Below the pieces are notes generated by a model. It made no database searches and was not told the DNA's origin. It saw only the letters and a list, made by a program, of their open reading frames with translations. From Pelobium manganitolerans (GTDB lineage Bacteria; Bacteroidota; Bacteroidia; Sphingobacteriales; Sphingobacteriaceae), in assembly GCF_003609575.1 (NCBI RefSeq), contig NZ_MBTA01000012.1, forward strand, positions 248,001 to 312,000: a DNA stretch of 64,000 bases, read 5' to 3'. Position 1 is the first letter of the stretch. Every line of letters starts with the position of its first letter. The position numbers and the translations under genes were made by a program. Below are positions 9,501-15,946 of this stretch, one piece after another.

Positions 9501-10214
9501 GTTGCTTATACCAGACTGTACATTGTGTTTAGGGACCAAGCAGTATTAGGCTTTACTACCAATAATCAATTTACAGATGCCACTGCTTTACCGGCAACAA
9601 GCTACAAATACACTGTACAGGCAGTTGGCGAATTTGGAGCGTTGAGTAAACTGGCCGATCCGGTTGAAACTTTACCTTTAAAATTCCTGACTTTCAAAGC
9701 AACGGTTGCCAAAGAACTGGCTCCAAAGGTAAACCTGACTTGGTCAACCACAAACGAGGTAAACACCTCCAAATTTGAAGTTGAACGCAGTGTTGATGGC
9801 AAGGTATTTACAAAAATAGGAACGGTTAACGCCTTAAATACCGCAGGCATTCACAACTACAGCTTTACAGACCAAAGCCCGCTTGATGGCGATGCTTATT
9901 ATCGTTTAAATCAAATTGATTTAGATGGTAAAAATGCTTACAGCGATTTAAAAGCGGTAAATATATCCAGTGGCATTAGCTTAGCGCTTTACCCAAACCC
10001 TGTTTCAGATGAGCTTAATATCAGCCATGCGAAAGCAAAGGTTAACGCCACCTTAGAAGTTGTTGCCACAAATGGTAATAAAGTGCTGCATCTGTCCATT
10101 CCATCAGCATCAACAGATACAAAAATTGATTTGACAGGGCTGTCGGCTGGCACTTATATCCTGATATTTAAAAACGGATCTGAAAAACAGGTTGCAAAGT
10201 TTGTGAAGAAATAG
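6564..10214 (+). CDS. Large multidomain pectinesterase with T9SS sorting domain
   Basis: A 1216-residue exported CE8 enzyme. Order: signal peptide 1-21 (ends LKAQ); N-terminal beta-rich domain 22-190; two divergent InlB B-repeat-like modules about 200-272 and 275-345 (GYEFVKWVDAANG, TFSYWEDNSTAQQ); a jelly-roll-like region 350-525; a SbsA/Big_5 Ig-like domain about 530-627 (VVLTFNEKMKAGTGDI); CE8 about 634-950; a fibronectin-like linker; and a T9SS domain from LALYPNPVSDELN near 1140. CE8 motifs are GPQALALYS near 745, SYQDTYLT near 767, GAVDFIYGGG near 790 and YFGRPWQ near 849, so the catalytic Gln, two Asp and Arg are present. The extra modules probably bind cell wall or extend the enzyme from the surface. 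It closes the pectin locus. Confidence 0.92.
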   Translation: MKTKLYLLFFFFLCVGKLKAQEEKLLYSTDFQDWDAVTSTTEKTVEKATDFSNEQLFFKFFQVNVTPTGADATRFVYPPNTPAVGGTQVSLGYAQSQKNQPSYIILSPLNSITKVVFKHGATGGGRGYKLWKKNSTDADWVLVSSAAANPAAGQEVTANINESNVALKFTNINESQNGYLFDLKIYGNYTFVDPQVLTTSVNIANSGTVDRLPNSDKYEKGMLTKLTANANIGYEFVKWVDAANGDADLSTDNPYTITMDAAKNIKAVFKSVVLRNFTLNVVGSNWGKVQLSPEPVGGQYQDGTEVTMTVVPNAVTTFSYWEDNSTAQQRTVTINSDVTYTATFDEIPFIVGWDFKDQATKQNKTADFYSESTNTGIISVYEPTGSTVNWLSNAGSFSPTYPNIRLWTAGADFATTRRYLKASFSTEGYKNIQVKSLVTANYQAYSVQKLQYSLDDINYTDIASVDITNAYNAGTWEELNITLPVAAEDQTRVYLKWIGDASSPVLGGNDNDGTAYTNIFVYADKEIINDTDAPLLVSTVPVENSNTATVNGSVVLTFNEKMKAGTGDITLDGKTLTGVFGSKTVTFGYEKLNYDTEYTLTVPTGALTDQSGNAFAGTTLTFRTGVRAEPTKKLFDAVVAKDGSGDYLSVIDAIAAAPAGRTTPWLIYIKNGKYTGHHDIPSTKPFIHLIGQSRDGVIISDNRLSGGENAVHVSIGATMVVNSKDCYFENITFENSWGYEQQAGPQALALYSITDRFTMNHCYLRSYQDTYLTAYSSIADRHYIKDTRIEGAVDFIYGGGDVFFDKDTITTTRSGGYIVAPSHGAGTAWGYVFSNCIINESKGNNLTTYFGRPWQNAPKTVFINTRLYTGINATGWYYKMGAIPAVFADYNTMDANGNPVDLSQRISDYEYDVKDGGGNVINTVHGTAKSSLTDIEAASYTYENVILRSGDTWDPRLMAEAPNQPLNLQLSGTNLTWDAVAYTRLYIVFRDQAVLGFTTNNQFTDATALPATSYKYTVQAVGEFGALSKLADPVETLPLKFLTFKATVAKELAPKVNLTWSTTNEVNTSKFEVERSVDGKVFTKIGTVNALNTAGIHNYSFTDQSPLDGDAYYRLNQIDLDGKNAYSDLKAVNISSGISLALYPNPVSDELNISHAKAKVNATLEVVATNGNKVLHLSIPSASTDTKIDLTGLSAGTYILIFKNGSEKQVAKFVKK

Positions 10215-10237
10215 ATAAGGGTTTCGTTAAAATAAAG

Positions 10238-10268
10238 GTGGGTGCGTTAATAGCGCATCCACTTTTTT
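10238..10268 (+). terminator. Terminator of the pectinase operon
   Basis: A near-perfect 9-bp stem (gtgggtgcg at 10238-10246 and cgcatccac at 10254-10262, with one G-U pair) is followed by a run of seven T. Confidence 0.85.
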
Positions 10269-10308
10269 TGTTTCCATCTAAAGCTAAAAGTCTTCAAATC
10301 TCCTCAAA

Positions 10309-10365
10309 ATGAAAAAGGAAGCGATGGGCGCTTCCTTTTTACTAAACCTAAACCTAAACGTATGA
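10309..10365 (+). CDS. Short leader-like ORF containing a LNLNLN repeat and a hairpin
   Basis: An 18-codon ORF reads MKKEAMGASFLLNLNLNV. Its first half forms a perfect 12-bp inverted repeat (10312-10323 with 10329-10340, aaaaaggaagcg / cgcttccttttt). Its second half is three direct CTAAAC repeats. Its TGA overlaps the ATG of a second ORF in ATGA fashion. I associate the LNLNLNV-then-MKF arrangement with the region in front of SusC-type TonB-dependent receptor genes in this group, but that is from memory and unverified. Alternatively the stem plus T-run is only a second terminator. No receptor gene follows. Confidence 0.35.
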   Translation: MKKEAMGASFLLNLNLNV

Positions 10366-10427
10366 AATTTGTCTCTTCGTCAAAGACAATAACAGTATTA
10401 CAAAGGCAGTGCCAAACTTTTTGGTGA
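10362..10427 (+). pseudogene. Possible truncated SusC-type signal peptide start
   Basis: A 21-codon ORF (MKFVSSSKTITVLQRQCQTFW) begins inside the stop codon of the preceding leader ORF. It has a charged start but no hydrophobic core, and runs into a stop before any recognisable receptor sequence. It could be the remnant of a deleted SusC gene of the adjacent polysaccharide locus. It could also be random, and the evidence is positional only. Confidence 0.25.
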
Positions 10428-10522
10428 GCGAATTTATTTTACAAACAGCGCTTAATGGATGTTTGGGGCTGTTTTTTAGATGGGATGTAAGCTTTGGTGG
10501 GTCAAATCCAGAAAATTGGACA

Positions 10523-10562
10523 CAAAAAAAATGCCTCAGAATTTGTACAATTCTGAGGCATT
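10523..10562 (-). terminator. Terminator of the CsbD gene
   Basis: A perfect 14-bp inverted repeat (10530-10543 with 10549-10562, core atgcctcagaatt) has a 5-nt loop and an A-tract at 10524-10530, which reads as a T-run on the minus strand, 21 nt beyond the csbD stop codon. Confidence 0.85.
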
Positions 10563-10582
10563 TAAAGGTTTTGCTAAAAAAA

Positions 10583-10768
10583 CTACAAACCTTTAATCCA
10601 GTCTACAACTTCATCTCTGGTTTTCCCTAATTTTTGTTGTAATCTTCCAACGGTTTCGTCGGCTTTCCCTTCTTCGTAAGCCAAATCGTCATCGGTTAAC
10701 TCACCGTAAGCTTGTTTGGCTTTTCCTTTTATTTCGTTCCAACTTCCTTTAAATTCTAACTTGTCCAT
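10583..10768 (-). CDS. CsbD family stress protein
   Basis: A 61-residue acidic, helical protein that matches the CsbD family along its whole length: [20 protein letters not shown] near residues 10-29 and the [20 protein letters not shown] end. CsbD-type proteins are small general-stress proteins of unknown biochemical role, sigma-B controlled in Bacillus. Here the gene stands alone with its own strong terminator. A cytoplasmic location is inferred from the lack of a signal peptide. Confidence 0.88.
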   Translation of the reverse strand: MDKLEFKGSWNEIKGKAKQAYGELTDDDLAYEEGKADETVGRLQQKLGKTRDEVVDWIKGL

Positions 10769-10874
10769 GTCTTAATATTTGTTTTTAGTAAATAGATTAA
10801 TTACTGTAAACTAACCAAGCTTCGTGCCACTGCGCGTAGAAAGGAGTAAAGATGAAAGACAAAAGACGGCACCG

Positions 10875-12782
10875 TCACAGTTTTCCTTTTTTAATTTCTT
10901 CTACCACCGCCGGGTCCAACAAGGTAGAAACGTCGCCCACGTTTGCCATATCGCCTTCGGCAATTTTACGGAGAATGCGCCTCATAATTTTTCCCGAACG
11001 TGTTTTAGGTAAACCGCTCACAAACTGTATTTTATCCGGCTTAGCTATGGCGCCAATAATCCGGCTCACTGTCATTGATATATCTTTTTTGGTCAGCTCT
11101 AAATCGTCCGACTCTTTATCTAAAATCACGTAAGCGTAAATGCCTTGCCCCTTAATTTCGTGCGGGTAACCTACCACGGCAGATTCTACCACATCGGTAA
11201 ACATGTTTATCGCATTTTCCACTTCGGCGGTTCCAATCCGGTGGCCCGAAACGTTGATTACATCGTCCACACGGCCGGTGATACGGTAGTAACCGTCTTC
11301 ATCGCGTAAGCAACCGTCTCCTGTAAAGTACATATTTTCGTAGGTGGAGAAATAGGTTTGCCTGCACCGTTCATGGTCGCCATAAGTGGTACGTAACATT
11401 CCCGGCCACGGAAATTTGATGCACAAATTACCCGATACGCCGTTACCTTCAATCACGTTGCCGTTTTCATCTACCAATACCGGTTGCACGCCCGGCAATG
11501 GGAGTGTGGCATAGCAAGGTTTTGTTGGTGTTACGTTGGCGATTGGCGAAATTAAAATCCCGCCGTTTTCTGTTTGCCACCAGGTGTCCACAATCGGGCA
11601 TCTGCCTTTCCCAATATTATCGTTATACCAGTGCCAAGCTTCTTCGTTTATGGGTTCACCTACGGATCCCAAAACTTTTAAGGAAGATAGGTTTTTGTCT
11701 TTTACATAATCCAACCCAGATTGCATTAAGGAACGGATTGCGGTTGGGGCGGTATATAAAGTGTTTACCTCGTATTTATCTACAATGTCCCAAAATCTGC
11801 CTGCATCCGGATAGGTTGGGATACCCTCAAACATTAAAGTAGTTGCGCCCTGCGCCAGTGGGCCATAAATAATGTAAGAATGCCCTGTAATCCAGCCAAT
11901 ATCTGCGGTACAGAAATAAACATCCTCGGGCTGGTATTGGAAAACATTCTGGAAAGTGTATGCCGTATACACCATGTAGCCGGCGGTAGTATGTACTACC
12001 CCTTTAGGTTTGCCGGTTGAGCCGGATGTGTAAAGGATAAATAGCTCGTCCTCGGCATCCATTTCTTCCGCCGGGCAATCAATCATCCCCAGTGTTTCCA
12101 CTTTATTTATTTCGTCTTGCCACCATTTGTCGCGCCCTTTTATCATTGAGATAGGTGTTCTGGTGCGGGTTAAAACAATCACTGTTTTTACAGAAGGGCA
12201 CTGTACCAGCGCGTCATCAATCACGTTTTTTAAAGGGATGTCTTTAGTGCCTCTAAACCCGCCATCGGCGGTAATTACCATTTCGCATTGTGCATCATTA
12301 ATGCGGTCTGCGATAGACTGTGCCGAAAATCCGCCGAATACTACCGAGTGCACGGCGCCAATGCGGGCGCAGGCCAAAACGGCAATAGCCAGTTCTGGCA
12401 CCATAGGCATGTAAATGCACACTTTGTCGCCTTTTTTCACGCCGTTGCTTTTTAAAACATTGGCAAATAAGCAAACTTTCTCGTGCAGTTGTTTGTAGGT
12501 TAAAATACGGTGATGCTCTGTAGGGTCGTTAGGTTCCCAAATAATTGCGGGCTGGTCCGCCTTGTCTTTTAAATGGCGGTCTAAGCAGTTTTCTGTAATG
12601 TTTAGCTTGGCGCCTTTAAACCATTCAATTTTGGGTTCTTTAAAATTCCATTCTAAAACTTTGTCCCATTTTTTTTTCCAGCTAAAGTTTTCGGCTATAG
12701 AGGCCCAAAATTCTTCCGGCTGTTCAACACTTTTCTTGTACGCTTTTTTATACTCGTCAAAAGACGAAATTGTAAAGTTCAT
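10875..12782 (-). CDS. acs: Acetyl-coenzyme A synthetase
   Basis: Activates acetate to acetyl-CoA through acetyl-AMP. The 635-residue protein has the usual length and order: an ACAS N-terminal region (EEFWASIAENFSW), the AMP-binding P-loop YTSGSTGKPKG near 251, the acyl-adenylate core DTWWQTENGG, the hinge/A8 region ITGRVDDVINVSGHRIG near 530, and the acetylation-site motif PKTRSGKIMRR near 595-605, whose lysine is the usual target of regulatory acetylation. It is monocistronic. Upstream on its own strand is an AT-rich gap, then a decayed toxin-antitoxin locus. Confidence 0.96.
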   Translation of the reverse strand: MNFTISSFDEYKKAYKKSVEQPEEFWASIAENFSWKKKWDKVLEWNFKEPKIEWFKGAKLNITENCLDRHLKDKADQPAIIWEPNDPTEHHRILTYKQLHEKVCLFANVLKSNGVKKGDKVCIYMPMVPELAIAVLACARIGAVHSVVFGGFSAQSIADRINDAQCEMVITADGGFRGTKDIPLKNVIDDALVQCPSVKTVIVLTRTRTPISMIKGRDKWWQDEINKVETLGMIDCPAEEMDAEDELFILYTSGSTGKPKGVVHTTAGYMVYTAYTFQNVFQYQPEDVYFCTADIGWITGHSYIIYGPLAQGATTLMFEGIPTYPDAGRFWDIVDKYEVNTLYTAPTAIRSLMQSGLDYVKDKNLSSLKVLGSVGEPINEEAWHWYNDNIGKGRCPIVDTWWQTENGGILISPIANVTPTKPCYATLPLPGVQPVLVDENGNVIEGNGVSGNLCIKFPWPGMLRTTYGDHERCRQTYFSTYENMYFTGDGCLRDEDGYYRITGRVDDVINVSGHRIGTAEVENAINMFTDVVESAVVGYPHEIKGQGIYAYVILDKESDDLELTKKDISMTVSRIIGAIAKPDKIQFVSGLPKTRSGKIMRRILRKIAEGDMANVGDVSTLLDPAVVEEIKKGKL

Positions 12783-12931
12783 TATGTGGTTAAATTGGTT
12801 ATTAGGGCGAAATTTAGAAATTTTAATTTAGAAACCGGAACTTGTTGGGTATAAAACGTGAAGTTTTGAGAAGCATTATCTTTTTTAATACAGTGTTTTG
12901 CTGGATTAAGTATAATGAATAAAGAGAGAGG

Positions 12932-13224
12932 TTAGTATCCCAAAATCGGCTCCTGTCTGTTGTCCCAGAAAAACAATAACACTATAGTAGTTTCTGTAAC
13001 TTTATAAAATAGTGAACATTGTTTATTTAGCGTTGCGACCCGCACGTTGATATTTAGTTCTGTTGATTTAAACATAAAGGGTTGTTTCGCTATTAAGGAT
13101 ATAGTTTTTCTGCTTGATCAACAAATTTATCGGCTGATTTCTTCCCAAATTTATGAAGAACAAACTCGTAAGTAGTTACTAATGTCTCCCTAGAACGTGG
13201 GGTATAAAACACAGTCAGATTCAT
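12932..13224 (-). pseudogene. RelE/ParE-family toxin, frameshifted
   Basis: Reading from ATG at 13224 gives MNLTVFYTPRSRETLVTTY... and a ParE-like helix (HKFGKKSADKFVDQAEK), then a premature stop. Adding one base in the AAAAA run at 13105-13109 restores a frame that continues ISLIAKQPFMFKSTELN, NKQCSLFYKVTETTIVLLFF and ends WDNRQEPILGY at 12932. The corrected product is 97 residues, normal for RelE/ParE toxins, with the typical C-terminal LFYKV...I.LLFFWDNRQ strands. It starts inside the stop codon of the antitoxin gene (ATGA overlap), as in functional pairs. Probably inactive, unless the indel is a sequencing error. Confidence 0.72.
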
Positions 13225-13428
13225 TTTTTGTCAAGCATGTCCTTTATTCCTGAAAAACGGATTAACTGTTCTTTATCTGCTTGGATTAACGACTCCCTAA
13301 CACCCTGCGCAACGTGTTCAGGATAGGTTTTCTTTTTCTTGTTCAAAAGTTACCTTCATAGCTTTCATCACAGATTTTAGGGCGGTAAGCTGTTCTTTGT
13401 TTTTAGGATAAACAATTAACTTTTCCAT
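13221..13428 (-). pseudogene. Antitoxin partner of the ParE-like toxin, frameshifted
   Basis: From ATG at 13428 the frame reads MEKLIVYPKNKEQLTALKSV...FEQEKENLS and stops. Removing one base from the A-rich run around 13332-13339 gives a 68-residue product continuing TYPEHVAQGVRESLIQADK and ending GIKDMLDKK at 13221. The start (LIVYPKNKEQLTALKSVMKAMKV) is like the small Bacteroidetes antitoxins sometimes labelled DUF2683, which sit ahead of RelE/ParE toxins. The last codon overlaps the toxin start. The family name is from memory; the gene pair architecture is seen directly. Confidence 0.65.
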
Positions 13429-13610
13429 ATAGTACGAATATAAGGAATTGTATAAAACGTACAAAAGACATACACCATACGTGCATTTCTGAATCAAAAA
13501 AACTTTTCAAAAATATTTCCACGGCTCTATTGTCTATTCAGATTTATTTTGTGATATTTGCAAACTCTTTGTAAAACTGAGTTTTAATAGGAAACACAAC
13601 ATATACAGTC

Positions 13611-13844
13611 ATGTCAAGAATTTGTGATTTAACAGGAAAAGCAACAATGGTTGGTAATAGGGTGTCGCACTCTAACGTAAAAACGAAACGTAGATTTTAC
13701 CCAAACCTACACCTTAAGCGTTTTTATATTCCTGAAGAAGATCGTTGGATCACTTTAAAAGTGTCAACATCAGCAATCAAAACAATCAATAAAATCGGTA
13801 TTACCGAGGCAATCAACAGATTCGTTGAAAAAGGATCTATTTAA
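13611..13844 (+). CDS. rpmB: 50S ribosomal protein L28
   Basis: A 77-residue L28 with the family start RICDLTGKATMVGNRVSHSN and the basic LRKFY-like segment (NLHLKRFYIPEEDRW). It is a large-subunit protein. It begins the conserved cluster L28 - L33 - DUF4295 - FtsY, with a 25-nt gap to rpmG. The start ATG is preceded by an AT-rich leader without a Shine-Dalgarno sequence, as usual in Bacteroidetes. Confidence 0.95.
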   Translation: MSRICDLTGKATMVGNRVSHSNVKTKRRFYPNLHLKRFYIPEEDRWITLKVSTSAIKTINKIGITEAINRFVEKGSI

Positions 13845-13869
13845 TTAAAGAATTCAATACCGCTTAAAA

Positions 13870-14052
13870 ATGGCAAAGAAAGGAAACAGAGTTCAGGTAA
13901 TTTTAGAATGCACCGAACACAAGGAAAGTGGAATGCCTGGAACTTCTAGATACATTACTACTAAAAACCGTAAAAATACTCCTGAGAGATTAGAGCTTAA
14001 AAAGTTCAACTCAGTTTTGAGGAAGGTTACTGTTCATAAAGAAATTAAATAA
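13870..14052 (+). CDS. rpmG: 50S ribosomal protein L33
   Basis: A 60-residue L33 ([18 protein letters not shown], then [20 protein letters not shown]), full length. The family's four zinc-binding cysteines are not present: only one Cys is seen, so this is the C-minus, zinc-independent type. Cotranscribed with rpmB and the DUF4295 gene. Confidence 0.95.
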   Translation: MAKKGNRVQVILECTEHKESGMPGTSRYITTKNRKNTPERLELKKFNSVLRKVTVHKEIK

Positions 14053-14085
14053 TCTCGCTATTCTGTAGCATAAATCGTATTTAAC

Positions 14086-14259
14086 ATGGCAAAGAAAGTA
14101 GTTGCAACATTAAAAACCGGTACAGGTAAAGAGTACTCAAAAGTTATTACTTCGGTAAAATCTGCTAAAACAGGTGCTTACTCTTTCAAAGAAATGATTG
14201 CGCATAACGATCATATCAAAGAAGCAATGGTTGTTGCTAAAGAAAGTGTAACTGAATAA
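14086..14259 (+). CDS. DUF4295 family protein, probably ribosome associated
   Basis: A 57-residue basic protein (MAKKVVATLKTGTGKEYSKV, ending AMVVAKESVTE). DUF4295 proteins are confined to Bacteroidetes and occur just after rpmG. The position, size and charge suggest a ribosome-bound or ribosome-assembly role, which is inference. Start ATG 33 nt after the L33 stop; a terminator follows, so this is the last gene of the ribosomal operon. Confidence 0.85.
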   Translation: MAKKVVATLKTGTGKEYSKVITSVKSAKTGAYSFKEMIAHNDHIKEAMVVAKESVTE

Positions 14260-14280
14260 GTGCATTTAAAAAAATAGGTG

Positions 14281-14313
14281 AGCCGTCCTGATTAATTAGG
14301 ATGGCTTTTTTTG
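14281..14313 (+). terminator. Terminator between the ribosomal operon and ftsY
   Basis: Stem agccgtcct (14281-14289) pairs with aggatggct (14298-14306, one G-U), followed by seven T. The ftsY start codon is only 16 nt further, so ftsY either has its own very short leader or depends on readthrough. Confidence 0.8.
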
Positions 14314-14328
14314 TTTAAATTTAGCCAC

Positions 14329-15294
14329 ATGGGATTATTTGATTTCTTTAAGAAGAAAGAAAAAACAGCTGAAGAACAAGAGGCCTTAGATAAAGGTCTG
14401 GAAAAAACCAAAGACACTTTCTTTTCTAAAATAAGCAAGGCGGTGGTAGGTAAATCTACTGTTGATGATGATGTTTTAGATGAGCTGGAAGAAATTTTGG
14501 TTACTTCCGATGTGGGCGTAGCTACTACTTTAAAAGTGGTAGAACGCGTGCAAAAACGCGTAGCTCGCGATAAATATGTAAACACCTCCGAGCTGAATAA
14601 CATTTTGCGCGAAGAGGTGCAGGCCTTGTTAGAGGAAAATAACAGTGCCGATTTCCAAAACTTCAATTATACTGATCATAAACCTTATGTGATTATGGTG
14701 GTGGGCGTTAACGGCGTAGGCAAAACAACCACTATCGGTAAGCTTGCGCATCAGCTTAAAGCGGCTGGGCAAAAAGTGGTGATCGGTGCTGCAGATACTT
14801 TCCGCGCTGCCGCTGTAGAGCAGATTCAGCTGTGGGGACGCCGTGCGGATGTGCGGGTGGTTTCACAAGGGATGAATGCCGACCCCGCATCAGTAGCCTT
14901 TGATACTTTACAATCTGCGGTAGCAAATGGCGAAGATGTAGCGATAATAGATACTGCAGGCCGTTTGCACAACAAAGTGGGTTTAATGAACGAGCTGAGC
15001 AAGATCAAAAACGTTATGCAAAAAGTTGTGCCCGGCGCGCCGCATGAAATTTTGTTGGTTTTAGACGCATCTACTGGGCAAAATGCGGTGGAGCAGTGCA
15101 AACAGTTTACGCAGGCTACAGACGTAAATGCATTAGCGCTAACCAAATTAGATGGCACCGCAAAAGGAGGCGTAGTTATCGGGATTTCGGACCAGTTTAA
15201 AATTCCGGTAAAATATATCGGGGTAGGTGAAAAGATGACTGATTTGCAGTTGTTTAATAAAAAGGAGTTTGTGGATAGTTTGTTCGGGAAATGA
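14329..15294 (+). CDS. ftsY: Signal recognition particle receptor FtsY
   Basis: The membrane-associated GTPase that docks SRP-ribosome complexes at the Sec translocon. ATG at 14329 (MGLFDFFKKKEK) is preferred to an upstream TTG at 14311 because it gives the amphipathic membrane-binding start usual for the family. The N domain (about 20-110) is followed by the G domain with GVNGVGKTTT near 125, DTFRAAAVEQ, DTAGR near 207 and TKLDGTAKGG near 272. The acidic A domain is nearly absent, as in other Bacteroidetes. The stop codon overlaps the first unit of a short repeat array. Confidence 0.95.
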   Translation: MGLFDFFKKKEKTAEEQEALDKGLEKTKDTFFSKISKAVVGKSTVDDDVLDELEEILVTSDVGVATTLKVVERVQKRVARDKYVNTSELNNILREEVQALLEENNSADFQNFNYTDHKPYVIMVVGVNGVGKTTTIGKLAHQLKAAGQKVVIGAADTFRAAAVEQIQLWGRRADVRVVSQGMNADPASVAFDTLQSAVANGEDVAIIDTAGRLHNKVGLMNELSKIKNVMQKVVPGAPHEILLVLDASTGQNAVEQCKQFTQATDVNALALTKLDGTAKGGVVIGISDQFKIPVKYIGVGEKMTDLQLFNKKEFVDSLFGK

Positions 15295-15342
15295 TTTCAC
15301 AGATGTGATAAATGATTTCACAGATTTCGGGATTTCACAGAT
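15293..15342 (+). repeat. Three GATTTCACAGAT repeats, left of the GxxExxY gene
   Basis: Exact copies of gatttcacagat lie at 15293-15304, 15314-15325 and 15331-15342. The first overlaps the ftsY stop codon. The right flank of the next gene carries the same word in inverted orientation. Confidence 0.85.
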
Positions 15343-15362
15343 AGCTTTTAGATTTATTTACA

Positions 15363-15745
15363 ATGGAAGAAGAAATAATTTCTGTCAGAGATCCCTTTAC
15401 TTATAGAATCATCAGTTGTTGTTACGAAGTTCATAAAGAATTGGGGCCGGGCTTTTTAGAAAGGATTTATTCAAAAGCGTTGATGATCCAGTTCAGAAAA
15501 GAAAACATTCAATTTGAGTGCGAGAAAGATTTTAACGTTTACTTTAAAAGTGAGTTTACCGGTAGATTTAGGTGCGATTTTTTTATTGAGCAAAAAGTAA
15601 TCCTTGAAATAAAATCTGTGACAGGCATCCAGCCAAAACTTTTTCAAACACAATTAATATCATATTTAAAAGCGGGCAAAATAAAAACAGGAGGTTGGTC
15701 AATTTCGGAAATGGCAGCTGTGAGGTGAAGCGATTGTCTGTTTAA
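15363..15745 (+). pseudogene. GxxExxY family protein with a C-terminal frameshift
   Basis: The first 110 residues match the GxxExxY family: CCYEVHKELGPGFLERIYSK carries G-F-L-E-R-I-Y, followed by the nuclease-like CDFFIEQKVILEIKSV core and the QLISYLKAGKIKTG motif. Past KTG the open frame gives an unrelated tail and stops at 15728. Restoring one base near 15694 instead gives LVNFGNGSCEVKRLSV and a stop at 15743-15745, the normal family ending, for a 127-residue product. So the gene has lost one base. The function of the family is unknown; the fold resembles restriction-type nucleases. Flanking inverted repeat arrays suggest it moved as a unit. Confidence 0.72.
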
Positions 15746-15863
15746 CGCTCTTTAAACTAATTAGAAAATAATGCGTAGTGTCAAATTCGCATAAAAATTC
15801 AGAAAAACATTCAGAGGGTCAATTCAGTTAACCTCCACAAAAGCAACCTATAGGATAAGATAC

Positions 15864-15929
15864 TCTGTGAAATCACTTAGATCGGTGAAATCACTAAATC
15901 GGTGAAATCACTTAAATTGGTGAAATCAC
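15864..15929 (-). repeat. Four TCGGTGAAATCAC-type repeats, right of the GxxExxY gene
   Basis: Copies at 15864-15876 (tctgtgaaatcac), 15882-15894 and 15899-15911 (tcggtgaaatcac), and 15917-15929 (ttggtgaaatcac). They are the reverse complement of the left array (GATTTCACAGAT) with small changes, so the GxxExxY gene sits between inverted arrays. The last copy ends 17 nt before the rimO start. Confidence 0.85.
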
Positions 15930-15946
15930 AAAAAAAAATAAGAAAC

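Noticed and set aside
10498-10530. Sequence tccagaaaattggacac considered as an insertion-sequence end
   Set aside because: No matching inverted end, no target duplication and no transposase nearby.
10409-10630. 73-codon plus-strand ORF
   Set aside because: It reads through the csbD terminator and into antisense csbD.
15902-15946. N-terminal extension of RimO from a GTG start
   Set aside because: It would translate the repeat array; the ATG at 15947 gives the family-like start.
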